Shown here: one piece after another, positions 36,730-47,316 of the stretch
Layout: every line of letters starts with the position of its first letter
Numbering within the stretch: the first letter of the stretch is position 1
Assembly: GCF_000210075.1 (NCBI RefSeq)
Contig: NC_021017.1
Coordinates: 2,814,678 to 2,878,677 of the forward strand
Source of the DNA: Bacteroides xylanisolvens XB1A
GTDB lineage: Bacteria; Bacteroidota; Bacteroidia; Bacteroidales; Bacteroidaceae
DNA: 64,000 nucleotides
Reading direction: 5' to 3'
Position numbers and translations under genes: made by a program
The notes under the pieces: model-generated
Seen by the model: the letters and a program-made list of their open reading frames with translations, nothing else
The model's database searches: none
What the model was told of the DNA's origin: nothing

Positions 36730-39700
36730 CTATTGATTCCGGTAATCTTTGGGAGATACACCGTATTGCTTTAAAAATTCCCGATAGAAATAAGATTTAT
36801 TAGAGAATCCACATTTGAACATAATCTCGGATACGGTCAACTTGGTTGTCCTTAACAACTTGGCTGCATATTCCAGTCTAATACCTCGTACAAATTCACT
36901 CGGAGTCTTGTCTATTATTTCTTTGAACTTCCGATACAAGGTAGCTTTGCTCACTCCTACAAATTCGGCAATAGAAGAAGGGCTTAATAACTCATCATCT
37001 ATATTATTCTTTATGAAGTCTGTTACATTCTGTATTAACTCTTCGTCTTCCGGATGAAGAACAATCCCGTCTTTTACTTTCACAGAAGACATGCTGGAAT
37101 TGAAATAGTCCTTTAAAAGCATTTGTCTCGACAGCAGATTCTCTATGGTGGATATCACCTGCCTCGGGTGAAATGGTTTGACGATATAAGCATCCGCACC
37201 ATGGTTAAAGGCATTGATCTGGTCTTCTACAGAAGCCTTTGCCGATATTCCTATGATCGGAATATAACTTGTTTTCAAATCGGATTTCAATTTATTAATC
37301 AAGCTCAAGCCGTCCATATTGGGCATGACAATATCACTTATAATAATATCAGGATGATTATGTTCTATCTCTTTCAAAGCCTCCACGCCGTCTTTTGCTT
37401 CGTGTATCACATAATCAAAGAGGACATCTTTCAGCAGGTCTCTGATATTCTTTTCATCTTCCACTATCAGTATGACAGTATCTTTGCGAGGGGATAAGTG
37501 ATCCTGCCCGTTCTTTTCTTTCTGCAACGAATCTTTTTCATCCGTTACAACAAGTGAATGATCGGATGGCAGAGAAGGAATCACGACTGAAAATTCAACA
37601 CTTTTTCCCAGTTCACTATTTACACTTATCTGCCCGCCTAATAATTCAACCAGACTCTTTGTTAGATTTAAACCTATGCCATTGCTTACAGAGTTACCCA
37701 ATTTCGGAGTATCAAATATCTTATACTTATCAAATATCTCTGCCATCTGTTGCTCGGTTAACCCCTTGCCGGAATTTCTTACGAGCAAGTATAAGGTTTT
37801 ATCAGGTTCATTTTGTGATATCTCAACATGAATATATCCATAACGAGGAGTATATTTGAACGCATTCGACAGTAAATTGAATATAATTTTTTCCAAAGCA
37901 TTGCGGTCGGAATAGATCTCTGACGTATCATGGGTCTCTACCTTGAAGTCTATTTTATTCTCTTTCAGGATATCCACATAATTGTTGGAAGCATATTCCA
38001 TCAATGATTTTACGTCCACATTTTCAGGATGCAAATCCATATTGCTCGATTTAGTTTTACGAAACTCCATCAACTCACTAATCAGCTTCTGCATCCTTTC
38101 GGCATTATTCTTTATTATTTGGAGATATTTCTTTGTACTACCATCTAACCCGTCCTGTTCCAACAAGTGCTGTGCAGGTGTATAAATCAAAGTTAGGGGG
38201 GTAAAGAATTCATGTGCCACATTGGTGAAGAAATTGAGCCGGGATTCATAAATCTTCTGTTCATGCCGTTTCTCTACCTGGGCTATAAGAACTTGGCGGC
38301 TTAACCGTATGCGATTTTTGATAACAGACTTTGTGATGTAGAAGATAATAATGCACAATATGGCATAGATAATCAATGCAGGAACACTAAGCCACCACGG
38401 ATAACCTACCTTTATAGTTAAGCGATAAACGTTGTCTCCCCATACTTTGTCGCCATTCGTGCTCTTCACTTCAAGCTGGTACTCACCCGGAGGAAGTTGG
38501 GTAAAGATAATATTCGGATTATTACCTATCTCCACCCAATCATCCGAATGGTTCTTCAAGCGATAAGCATATTCACAGTTTTCATTGTTAATAAAGTCTT
38601 TGGCTATGAAATTGAAAGTCATGAATCTTTCTTCATAGCTAAGTTTCAACACTCCTTTTCTGATACGTTCATTAATGTCCTGTACCGTATTATATATCTT
38701 CAAACTACTTAATATAAGTGGAGGATTAAACTCGCGCAAATGTATATTTCGAGGATTGAAATAACTAAACCCGCTTACTCCTCCAAAGTACAAGAAGTCA
38801 CGATGATCCTTGAAGAAAGCTCCATCAGAGAATTCATCATTCTGCAATCCGTCATTCAAGGTATAATTATCTATTTTATTGTTTTTTACATTCAGGCTAG
38901 ACAATCCCTGGTTGGTACTGATCCATATCTTTCCTTCGTGGTCTTTTAATATTCCATGAATCGTTTTATTATTCAATTTTTCGTCGGCATATTGTATCAG
39001 GCGAAAATCATTCTCCTCCTTTTTCAATTCGTTCAGTCCATAACTTGTTCCTATCCATATATTGGCATCATCACGCAGTAAACACAATACATCATTATTA
39101 GTCAGCAAAATCCGACTATCCATATCCTCCAATGATTTTATGCTGTTATCTTTCATATTGATACAGTTCAAGCCTCCGCCACGTGTGCCAAACCATAACA
39201 TATTGTCTTCCGGATCGGATGTAATGGCATAAACAACATCGTTATTCAATGAGATATTCTTATCCGACGAATTATATTGCCTGAATCCTTTAACGTGATA
39301 ACGACCTTGCTCTCTGGAAATATTTATTTTGATCAAACCATATCCTGATGTCCCCACCCATAAAAGAGAATCATTGTTCGTAAAATAAATGTTATACACA
39401 GCCTTGAAAGGCGGATATTTATCAGGTATCTCAAGCTTTTCCAGTCGCCCTGTAGCAACATTCAATATATTGATTCCGTTTCCTTCCGTTCCGATAAAAA
39501 TGTCATTCGCTTTATTTCTTCTCAAGGCATAGACAGAATTGGAAATCAATCCTTTACTCTCATTCAGATAATCTGTCAATTCTTTCGTTGCAGGATTCAA
39601 CAGTTTTATTCCGCTTCCTTTTGTGCCTATCAGAATATTACCATCTTCATCTTCACAGAAACATCTCACAGGGTGACTGGTGTGAACGGTTTCAAATAAA

Positions 39701-40683
39701 GAGTCGTAATGATAAAGTTGAATTAATCCTTGTCCGTCCGTTCCTATCCACAATATGTTCTGACTACCGGAATAAAGAGTGAAGACTGATAACTGACTGG
39801 ATAGTTCGTTCAGGTAGGTAAAAGTATTCTTTTTTAAATCATAATGAATACATCCCCCTTCTATAAAGCTGACGTACATCTTGTTCTCTGCTAAAATAAC
39901 CTGCGATACAGGTTTGCTACTATCCAGCTCAATGCATTGGGAAACTGTAAAGTCGGGATTTAAAAGGAAAAGTTTGTTGTCTTTGTTTAAGATAAATCTG
40001 CCTTTCGACAGAAATATCTTATCTACAGGAGTCTGTATGTCGACTGTGCGTAAATCACTCTGTTTTCCTCCGTTAATGAGTAGATTGTAGGTCAGATACA
40101 CAGTATTTCCATTATTTAAAAGGAAAAGCATACGGTCGGAATCACTCACGGAATAATCCTTTATATGACTTGCAAAGTCTGTGTTAATCGGATTAAACTC
40201 ATCTTCAGAATCATTGTAGACAAAGAACCCCAGCCCCTTTATGAGGCAGATAATATCTCCTGCCGCACTCTTTCCTAAAATAAAAGACTTTTCCTGATTG
40301 GGTACTTTATTATCTGTTCTTAAATAATACCTTGTTATCTGACGGGTTCGTTTATCTAACCGATTGATTCCATTATCTGTTGCTATCCATAAACTGCCCT
40401 TACATTCGATAATCTGGCGGATAACGTTATTACTTATAGAATTCGGATTGTTTTTGCTATATCTGAATGTCGTAATTTCTCTTCCATTATATGCATTCAG
40501 TCCATCCCATGTCCCAATCCAGATCGTATGTTCTGCATCTTCCAAAATACAGTTTACTGAATTATTCGTCAGCCCGTTAACATTTGATATGTGTTTTGCC
40601 ACATTAAAAGCATAAGACTTTGTGGAAGTGACAAATGCAATAATCAGAATAAAAAATAATTGTGCGTATAAGATGTTTCTCAT
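36730..40683 (-). CDS. Hybrid two-component system sensor/regulator (HTCS)
   Basis: 1317 residues, complete, with the same architecture as the HTCS at 9734. It has a signal peptide, Reg_prop propeller repeats, a Y_Y_Y domain (about 690-755), one membrane span (VPALIIYAILCIIIFYITKSV), a kinase with His824 in NVAHEFFTPLTLI, an HATPase domain (NLLSNAFKYTPRYG, NGIGLNLTKSL), a receiver with Asp1117 in ISDIVMPNMDG, and an AraC HTH at the C-terminus. The histidine box reads HEFFTP instead of the usual HELRTP. It is downstream of, and in the same orientation as, the SusD-to-GH130 locus, but separated from it by a terminator and its own 240-bp upstream region. It is the likely activator of that locus. 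Confidence 0.93.
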   Translation of the reverse strand: MRNILYAQLFFILIIAFVTSTKSYAFNVAKHISNVNGLTNNSVNCILEDAEHTIWIGTWDGLNAYNGREITTFRYSKNNPNSISNNVIRQIIECKGSLWIATDNGINRLDKRTRQITRYYLRTDNKVPNQEKSFILGKSAAGDIICLIKGLGFFVYNDSEDEFNPINTDFASHIKDYSVSDSDRMLFLLNNGNTVYLTYNLLINGGKQSDLRTVDIQTPVDKIFLSKGRFILNKDNKLFLLNPDFTVSQCIELDSSKPVSQVILAENKMYVSFIEGGCIHYDLKKNTFTYLNELSSQLSVFTLYSGSQNILWIGTDGQGLIQLYHYDSLFETVHTSHPVRCFCEDEDGNILIGTKGSGIKLLNPATKELTDYLNESKGLISNSVYALRRNKANDIFIGTEGNGINILNVATGRLEKLEIPDKYPPFKAVYNIYFTNNDSLLWVGTSGYGLIKINISREQGRYHVKGFRQYNSSDKNISLNNDVVYAITSDPEDNMLWFGTRGGGLNCINMKDNSIKSLEDMDSRILLTNNDVLCLLRDDANIWIGTSYGLNELKKEENDFRLIQYADEKLNNKTIHGILKDHEGKIWISTNQGLSSLNVKNNKIDNYTLNDGLQNDEFSDGAFFKDHRDFLYFGGVSGFSYFNPRNIHLREFNPPLILSSLKIYNTVQDINERIRKGVLKLSYEERFMTFNFIAKDFINNENCEYAYRLKNHSDDWVEIGNNPNIIFTQLPPGEYQLEVKSTNGDKVWGDNVYRLTIKVGYPWWLSVPALIIYAILCIIIFYITKSVIKNRIRLSRQVLIAQVEKRHEQKIYESRLNFFTNVAHEFFTPLTLIYTPAQHLLEQDGLDGSTKKYLQIIKNNAERMQKLISELMEFRKTKSSNMDLHPENVDVKSLMEYASNNYVDILKENKIDFKVETHDTSEIYSDRNALEKIIFNLLSNAFKYTPRYGYIHVEISQNEPDKTLYLLVRNSGKGLTEQQMAEIFDKYKIFDTPKLGNSVSNGIGLNLTKSLVELLGGQISVNSELGKSVEFSVVIPSLPSDHSLVVTDEKDSLQKEKNGQDHLSPRKDTVILIVEDEKNIRDLLKDVLFDYVIHEAKDGVEALKEIEHNHPDIIISDIVMPNMDGLSLINKLKSDLKTSYIPIIGISAKASVEDQINAFNHGADAYIVKPFHPRQVISTIENLLSRQMLLKDYFNSSMSSVKVKDGIVLHPEDEELIQNVTDFIKNNIDDELLSPSSIAEFVGVSKATLYRKFKEIIDKTPSEFVRGIRLEYAAKLLRTTKLTVSEIMFKCGFSNKSYFYREFLKQYGVSPKDYRNQ

Positions 40684-40876
40684 GTAAATGAATGTTATTT
40701 ATACGGTTAGGATAATAGCAAATATAAGGAATTTATTTTATTCCGCGCATATTTTCATCGGTAACAAGGGTGTATGATTTCACCGTCAACAACCAATCAA
40801 TAATCAATAGGCGTTTGCTAGATTCAGTATTCATTCATGAGAAATAATAATGTCTTTTTCATGGTCAGTTGGTTGT

Positions 40877-40905
40877 TAAAAAAGGGCGGATTTTATAATC
40901 CGCCC
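40877..40905 (-). terminator. Terminator of the GH130-to-SusD operon
   Basis: Read on the minus strand: a 9-bp GC-rich stem (GGGCGGATT at 40884-40892 with AATCCGCCC at 40897-40905), a 4-nt loop, and then six T's (40877-40883). It lies 17 bp after the SusD stop codon. Confidence 0.85.
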
Positions 40906-40921
40906 CCTCATTTTATTCATA

Positions 40922-42475
40922 TTAAAAACCCGGATTTTGGGAAAGAATATTGTTGCTCTTATCCCTTTCACCTTGCGGTATCGGAAACAGATAATCTCTG
41001 TCGTCCCTAAAATTGGCACCTTTCGATGTATTATATTTGGTTGCATAAGCACGCATAACGGTTCCGAAACGTTTTTGTCTCATCAGGTCATCCCGTCTCC
41101 ATCCTTCCATTGCCAATTCACAACGACGTTCCTTCCAGATGATTTCTTTCAGACGCTTCTGATCGGTTTCTGTTATGTCGGGCAGTGTATTAGTTGTTGT
41201 AGCAGGAATATACGCCTGTTGATCTCTTCTCGGATCTATCGGATTAGTTTTGCGGGCTCTTTCTCTTACATCATTCAGGTAAGGAAGTGCAAGCCCTGGT
41301 TTTCCATTTTCGTTTAATACTTCAGCATACATCAAGAGAACATCGGAATAACGGATCAAGCGAATGTTGTAACTAATCATCCAGACGTCGAAACCAGTTT
41401 TTTCTACTGCTGGCACAGTCATCTTGTAATCATGATAACCGCTTGGAGATTCAGCATTGTCCTGCGCTTCAGTATCACCTTTATATCTATCACCAGTCTG
41501 TGTGAATACATAAGTAATACGCGGGTCATCTGCATCAAAGGCATCATAGAGGTCTTGGGTTGGTACGTGAAATCCATATCCCTGATAACCGGAGATGCGT
41601 CTGCTTGTGAAGAAGTGAGGGACATTGGTACCTGTGGCTATGTTTTTGTCATATACTTTGTTGGCAATCTCAAATACTGATTCCGAACTGTTTTCATATT
41701 CAGTGCGCCAGTTCATGCCGTAATCACTCAACAATGTATAGTCTTTGTCTACTTCAATAATATCATGAAGTACCGTTTCGGCAGAGGTAAAATCACCTTT
41801 GAACATGTACGTTTTAGCAAGCATTGTTTTAGCAAAGCCACGTGTTGCACGATAAGCATCATCTTCAGAGTAATCTCCTTTTGCAGGAAGTGCGGAGGCA
41901 TCGGTTAAATCATTCACAATACATTCATATACCTTCTCCAATGGGGAGCGGGGTATCTGCAGTATTTCAGCGGGTTGCATCGGCGTAGTGATTAAAGGCA
42001 CTTCTCCGAATGTAGTGACCAGGCAATAATACCCGAATGCTCTCAATGCTTTTGCCTCGTTTGCATAACGTTTCAATAGTTCTTCGTTTCCTATTGCATC
42101 AGGAGCATAATAAATCACATCGTTACAACGATTGATTAATCTGTACAGAATCTCCCAACGACGTCCTACTTCACCATTGGTTGTGTAGATCGTAAAGTCG
42201 GACAAGTCGCGTACTTCGGCACGGTCACCGTCATTTCCTCCTCCTTTTAGAGCATCATCCGTACTGCAATCACCTACAAAATAATGATTTAATGCATATT
42301 CATTCCAAGTTGTACGTAATTGAAGATAAGCTCCAGTCAAGGCTTGTTCAATATCGCTTTCCTTCTGATAATAATTATCGCTTGTGGTTTTACCATAACT
42401 TGGTTCGTCGAGAGAGCAGCTATACAACCCCACTCCGGCAAGAGCCCAGCATATTATAAATAATATTTTTCTCAT
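40922..42475 (-). CDS. SusD-like glycan-binding lipoprotein
   Basis: 517 residues. The SPII signal ends in LYSC; SLDEPSYGKTTSDNYYQKESDIEQALTGAYLQLR follows. Core helices include NEAKALRAFGYYCLVTTFGEVPLI and YSDVLLMYAEVLNENG, and the C-terminus YLFPIPQGERDKSNNILSQNPGF is typical of RagB/SusD. It is the last gene of the minus-strand operon, 24 bp after SusC, and ends just before a strong terminator. It partners with the SusC-like transporter for glycan capture. Confidence 0.95.
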   Translation of the reverse strand: MRKILFIICWALAGVGLYSCSLDEPSYGKTTSDNYYQKESDIEQALTGAYLQLRTTWNEYALNHYFVGDCSTDDALKGGGNDGDRAEVRDLSDFTIYTTNGEVGRRWEILYRLINRCNDVIYYAPDAIGNEELLKRYANEAKALRAFGYYCLVTTFGEVPLITTPMQPAEILQIPRSPLEKVYECIVNDLTDASALPAKGDYSEDDAYRATRGFAKTMLAKTYMFKGDFTSAETVLHDIIEVDKDYTLLSDYGMNWRTEYENSSESVFEIANKVYDKNIATGTNVPHFFTSRRISGYQGYGFHVPTQDLYDAFDADDPRITYVFTQTGDRYKGDTEAQDNAESPSGYHDYKMTVPAVEKTGFDVWMISYNIRLIRYSDVLLMYAEVLNENGKPGLALPYLNDVRERARKTNPIDPRRDQQAYIPATTTNTLPDITETDQKRLKEIIWKERRCELAMEGWRRDDLMRQKRFGTVMRAYATKYNTSKGANFRDDRDYLFPIPQGERDKSNNILSQNPGF

Positions 42476-42499
42476 AATGTAATGTCTTTTTAGCTAGAT

Positions 42500-45400
42500 T
42501 TAAAATTGCAAATTAACTCCAAAAGTGAATGTACGTGAAGACGGATAACGTGTAGTATCCACTCCCATATCCAATGGGTTATTGATACCCAGTTCCGGAT
42601 CAAGTCCGGAATAACCGGTTAAAGTAAATATATTCTGACCGCTCACATAGAATCTACAACTTGAAAACAGTTTGCTCTTCTGGCAAATGTGACTCGGCAA
42701 TGTATAACCTATTTGCATATTCTGTAAACGCAGGTAAGAACCATTCTCCACATAGAAAGAAGAACCTCTCATATTGTTGTTAGAGTCAGAGTTGGTTATG
42801 CGTGGATATACAGCATCCAAATCCCCGTCTTTTGTCCATGCTTTTGTGTAAGCATCCGCCAATGCATTCTGGCGTCCTGCTGAAGCAAGGCTTCCTTTAG
42901 CAACGTTCCAGATGTCATTTCCAATAGTTCCTTGGAATGCCATGCTTACATCAAAGTTCTTATAACTAAATCCTAAGTTGAAACCATAAATGAGGTCCGG
43001 ATTAGGATCACCGATAAAAGTACGGTCATCATCATCGTTCAATTCGCCTGATTCTCCTAATTTGGCAAACTTGAAATCACCCGGTTGTGCATTAGGTTGA
43101 ATCTTGGTACCATTCTTATCCACATAATTGTCTATCTCTTCCTGATTCTGGAATATTCCTATTTGTTTGTACCCCCAGAAACGTCCGATAGGACCTCCTA
43201 CATACGTACGGCTAGTGTTTCCACTCAAATATTCCGATGTAAGTTTGGTTACCTCTGTCTTATAAGTAGACATGTTCAGCCCTACATTGTAATTAAAGTC
43301 TTTTCCTATCTGGTTACGGTAGTTGACTACTATTTCGAAACCGGTATTCTTCAAGTCTCCCGCATTAAAGAAGGGGCTGTTAGGGAAGGCGCCAAAAGAA
43401 GGAATAGGCATATTGAGCAACATGTCACTTGTTTTCTTTACATAAAAGTCCATACTTACATCAAGGCTGTTTTTAAAGAAAGACATATCTAAACCGACAT
43501 TGGTTTGCTGGCTGGTTTCCCATTTAATATCTGCATTTCCCACATAAGTCGGGACGTAACCTTGTGAGTACCCGTTTCCAAAGTACCACTGATTCTCATT
43601 ATTGGTGCCAATCAACGTAAGAGGCGCGTCTCTATCAATTCGTTGGTTACCATTCTGTCCCCAGCCTACACGCAGTTTTAAATTGGAAATTGTATTTTCA
43701 ATGTTCAGGTTCTTGAAGAATTCTTCATTGCTCACTCTCCAACCTAATGAAACTGATGGGAAATAGCCCCAACGGTTACGTTTGGCAAATCTTGAAGAAC
43801 CGTCGGCACGGAAATTGACTGTAGCAAGGTATCTGTCATCATATACATAGTTGATACGTCCCAGGTACGACAACATAGAAGATGTTTCTTTACCTCCCGA
43901 GGTGTTATCTCCAGCTGTTTGTGCATCAAGTATCTGATAGATTTCATCGTTACCTAAAGCCTTTCTCTTAAATGCATTAATGCCTTCGCTACTGTTCTTC
44001 TCATAAGTCATGGCAACCATTGCATCCAGTTTATGCCTGCCTATTGTCGTGTTGTAATTAAGGCGTTGTTCCACTTGATAATTAGAAGTAACAGCGCTAT
44101 TATTATTCAATTGAGTTTCTTTATTATATTTACTTTCCTGATTCGCTAAGTTATCTTCCGAAAAAGTAGACGAATAGACAGGACGGAAGTCTTTGAAAGT
44201 ATCATGGTATCTTTCGAAACTATACTGTACCCGATAGCTCAATCCTTTATACAATTTGATTTGGGCAAACACATTACCAAATACATTGAATATGTCATTG
44301 TATCTATTAGGAAGTTCGAGCATGGCTACCGGATTAGGGTCGTAAGACCACTCGGTAGGCGCATATTTGTTATATTCGTAATTTTCAGAAGACGGATCTA
44401 CCAACGGGCTGATAACAGGGGTAAAAGGATCAGCTTTTTGAATGAAATCGAATGAAGGAATTGCTCCTGCGTCACGTTTTCTTATCTTTGCCAGATTGAC
44501 ATTGGCGCCAACAGTGATAAATTTGTTAATATCATATTCAAGATTCGCTTTAAGTGAAAGTCTCTTGAATTCAGTAGTGATGATTGCACCCTGATCGTCT
44601 ACATATCCTAAACTTAAAGAAGATCTCGAATTATCTGTCCCCTTACGGATGCTTAGATTATAGTTCTGGTTGAAAGCTGTACGGGTTACTTCATTCCACC
44701 AGTTGGTATTATAACCTTTCTGATACTGATTGGTAAACTTATCCTTCATTGAGTTTTGAAAGCTTGCATCATTTTCATACGCTTTCATGATGAAGTTGTA
44801 GTATTGGTCGCTGTTCATCATGTTCAATGCTTTATAACTGTTTTTTACACCTACATAAGCATCTAATGTTACAGTCGTTTCACCTTTCACCCCTCCCTTG
44901 GTAGTAATGAGGATTACTCCATTAGAACCTCTCGAACCATAGATAGCGCAGGCTGAAGCATCTTTTAATACTTCCATACGTTCAATATCAGATGGATTCA
45001 GGCTGCTGATGTTATCCATGAACTGTCCATCAACTACATACAATGGATTGTTGTCATTGACGGTCCCTAAACCTCTCACGCGGATCACTGCATCCGATCC
45101 CGGCTGGCCGGAACTGGCGGCAACAAATACGCCGGCTGCCTTACCTGTTAGTAGTTCGGATGCATTAGATACTGCATAGTTCTTAATATCCTTACTACTT
45201 ATAGAAGCCAAAGCACCGGTAAGGTCACTCTTTCTTTGAGTACCGTAACCAATAACCACAACCTCATCCAATTCATTATCGGACACTAGATTTACATTGT
45301 ACGTTCCGCTATTTGTTACGTTTACAATTTCAGTTTTAAAACCGACATACGAGAATGAAACTTTATTTGACGATACTTTTAATGTATATTTACCGTCAAA

Positions 45401-45565
45401 ATCAGTGATAGTACCATTGGTCGTTCCCACTTCAAGAACAGAAACTCCAATTAAAGCCTCTCCGGTATTACTGTCGTATACCACACCCGAAATACTCTTG
45501 GTTTGCTGTGCAAAGACATTTGTGCAAACAGCAAGAATAAGAATGAATAATAAATGCTTACTCAT
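42500..45565 (-). CDS. SusC-like TonB-dependent outer-membrane glycan transporter
   Basis: 1021 residues. Signal peptide to about residue 19 (NVFAQQ), carboxypeptidase-D-like domain (ISGVVYDSNTGEALIGVSV), TonB box LDEVVVIGYGTQ, plug with VLKDASACAIYGSRGSNGVILITTKGG, and a beta-barrel closing with FTFGVNLQF. It imports the oligosaccharides of this locus; order and direction (GH130, MFS, lipoprotein, SusC, SusD) indicate one transcript. It has no STN domain. Confidence 0.95.
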   Translation of the reverse strand: MSKHLLFILILAVCTNVFAQQTKSISGVVYDSNTGEALIGVSVLEVGTTNGTITDFDGKYTLKVSSNKVSFSYVGFKTEIVNVTNSGTYNVNLVSDNELDEVVVIGYGTQRKSDLTGALASISSKDIKNYAVSNASELLTGKAAGVFVAASSGQPGSDAVIRVRGLGTVNDNNPLYVVDGQFMDNISSLNPSDIERMEVLKDASACAIYGSRGSNGVILITTKGGVKGETTVTLDAYVGVKNSYKALNMMNSDQYYNFIMKAYENDASFQNSMKDKFTNQYQKGYNTNWWNEVTRTAFNQNYNLSIRKGTDNSRSSLSLGYVDDQGAIITTEFKRLSLKANLEYDINKFITVGANVNLAKIRKRDAGAIPSFDFIQKADPFTPVISPLVDPSSENYEYNKYAPTEWSYDPNPVAMLELPNRYNDIFNVFGNVFAQIKLYKGLSYRVQYSFERYHDTFKDFRPVYSSTFSEDNLANQESKYNKETQLNNNSAVTSNYQVEQRLNYNTTIGRHKLDAMVAMTYEKNSSEGINAFKRKALGNDEIYQILDAQTAGDNTSGGKETSSMLSYLGRINYVYDDRYLATVNFRADGSSRFAKRNRWGYFPSVSLGWRVSNEEFFKNLNIENTISNLKLRVGWGQNGNQRIDRDAPLTLIGTNNENQWYFGNGYSQGYVPTYVGNADIKWETSQQTNVGLDMSFFKNSLDVSMDFYVKKTSDMLLNMPIPSFGAFPNSPFFNAGDLKNTGFEIVVNYRNQIGKDFNYNVGLNMSTYKTEVTKLTSEYLSGNTSRTYVGGPIGRFWGYKQIGIFQNQEEIDNYVDKNGTKIQPNAQPGDFKFAKLGESGELNDDDDRTFIGDPNPDLIYGFNLGFSYKNFDVSMAFQGTIGNDIWNVAKGSLASAGRQNALADAYTKAWTKDGDLDAVYPRITNSDSNNNMRGSSFYVENGSYLRLQNMQIGYTLPSHICQKSKLFSSCRFYVSGQNIFTLTGYSGLDPELGINNPLDMGVDTTRYPSSRTFTFGVNLQF

Positions 45566-45582
45566 AGTTTATACACTTAGAT

Positions 45583-47316
45583 TTAATTATATGAAATGAT
45601 ATTTTGTTTATTCGCAATAATCTTACCATCTTTCAGTTCTAATTCTGTTCCGGCGGGAAGTTCCACAATTACTCTTGCGTCATTGGCCGGGATCTCAACG
45701 GAGCCATTTGTCTTTATATTTTTTGCTATATATTCTTTGGCAACAATATCAAACAAATCGCATGGTTGGGTAGCTTGATAAGTAATGGTTTTGGTCTCTT
45801 TATGAGGGTTATAATAGAGATAGACCGGATAAGGTTTCTCTGTATAGAAGTCTGTGACATTACAATCCAGCCGGAGGATACCCTCCACATTCGTTTGACA
45901 AACAATGGCCCCTAAAATACCAACAGGAGAAGAACTGTAAACGCTGAACATGCTCTCCGTCGGATTACCTTTTATCCATTTGGGACCATCGCCGATTGCA
46001 ACCGGACTAACCCCTTTTAATGATGCTTTTCCATAGTCATCCGTTTTTCGTAAACCTTCATAAGAAACATTATCATAAGTAATGTCCTTCAATTCCGGAG
46101 CCCATTGATGTGCTTCATCTATTTCCCCCGGATAGAACAAACGACATGCACTTGCATTGTTCAACATCCACTTGCCGATAGCCTTTGCATATTGAGGCTG
46201 ATATTTCACCATCGGAATGAAAGGCCAGGCGGGTTTGATACTGTTCATAAGGAATGCATATCCTCCGCCGTCTGTGATACTTCCTTGCAGACCACTTACA
46301 TCATAATCACCCCATTTTCCTACAATAATTCCCCAACCGGTTCTTCCTGCAGGGCTTTTACATCCGTCAAATACCCAATCAAGAAGTTTGGCTACATCAT
46401 AGTTAGCCCCCTCTATTGCATTCAAATAGGCTGCCGTATACACTCCGAGTGGTAAAAGAGCCTCGTAAAAACGGCTTTCTTTCTGGGCAAGCAGGGCTTC
46501 GATGGCACTTTTACTATGTTGCAGATAACGTGGATCACCAAACTTATGATAAGCACACAACAATACATAAGCATGCCCACCGGCGGCGTCTTGTTGCAAT
46601 GGAATATTATTAACCATTCCTTTCATTTGTGCATAGTCAAAATAAGAATAGTCGTAATTTCCATTCAATACAGAATCTGCTTTAACAAACTGCTCTGCAA
46701 TACTTTTTTGTATCTTCTCTGCCCCGTCTACATTGGGGAAAACATCGCAAATAGCATAATATAAGGCATTGGGTAATACATCATACCACCAGTCGCGGCC
46801 ATAGCCTCCTCCTAAAAGGGCTACTGACGGAGTCGTATTGTTCATGACTATATTCCAGCCGTTATCAGAATTGAAATAATTCTGCACCATTTTTACATAG
46901 TTATATCCATCTTGATTCGTCTTGTCAATCCCTACAAGGCCGGCACCAAGAATAGCTGCCAATGAGTTCAGACTTTCATGGAACTCTCCGTTATTGGCAT
47001 TCTTTCCCTGACGAATATCTTTAATGGCAGTATATAAGCCAAATGTAGTCTGGTCCATATTTCTGCGGGCGTCATCTAACCAGATTAATGGTCCGACTTC
47101 GCTTTTATTATTCCAGTCAAAGATAAACTGGTCATACTTTTGGGCTTTTTGTTTCCAGTCCAGCATTTTATAAGTTTCAGGCATATCAGGCATAGAGTCT
47201 ACCCTATGGATGGAAACCTGCTTTACCTTTTCACCAAAGTTATTTCCGTTGCCCGAGCAAGATGCCAGGAGACAAACGGTCATAAGTACAAAAACACCTT
47301 TACTTGTCATTTTCAT
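45583..47316 (-). CDS. Lipoprotein of unknown function, possible (alpha/alpha)6-barrel glycoside-active enzyme
   Basis: About 577 residues; several Met codons (47322, 47316, 47310) could start it. The SPII signal ends in LLASC, so it is a lipoprotein. The body has regularly spaced aromatic helix pairs (DWWYDVLPNALYYAICDVFP, QQDAAGGHAYVLLCAYHKFGDPRYL, RFYEALLPLGVYTAAYLNAIEG, DGGGYAFLMNSIKPAWPF), suggesting a six-hairpin glycosidase fold. The C-terminal 100 residues form a beta-sandwich (YPVYLYYNPHKETKTITY to VIVELPAGTELELKDG). I recognise no named family. Its place between SusC and a sugar permease, in a GH130 operon, suggests a surface or periplasmic enzyme that makes the GH130 substrate. It overlaps the end of the MFS gene. 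Confidence 0.6.
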   Translation of the reverse strand: MKMTSKGVFVLMTVCLLASCSGNGNNFGEKVKQVSIHRVDSMPDMPETYKMLDWKQKAQKYDQFIFDWNNKSEVGPLIWLDDARRNMDQTTFGLYTAIKDIRQGKNANNGEFHESLNSLAAILGAGLVGIDKTNQDGYNYVKMVQNYFNSDNGWNIVMNNTTPSVALLGGGYGRDWWYDVLPNALYYAICDVFPNVDGAEKIQKSIAEQFVKADSVLNGNYDYSYFDYAQMKGMVNNIPLQQDAAGGHAYVLLCAYHKFGDPRYLQHSKSAIEALLAQKESRFYEALLPLGVYTAAYLNAIEGANYDVAKLLDWVFDGCKSPAGRTGWGIIVGKWGDYDVSGLQGSITDGGGYAFLMNSIKPAWPFIPMVKYQPQYAKAIGKWMLNNASACRLFYPGEIDEAHQWAPELKDITYDNVSYEGLRKTDDYGKASLKGVSPVAIGDGPKWIKGNPTESMFSVYSSSPVGILGAIVCQTNVEGILRLDCNVTDFYTEKPYPVYLYYNPHKETKTITYQATQPCDLFDIVAKEYIAKNIKTNGSVEIPANDARVIVELPAGTELELKDGKIIANKQNIISYN

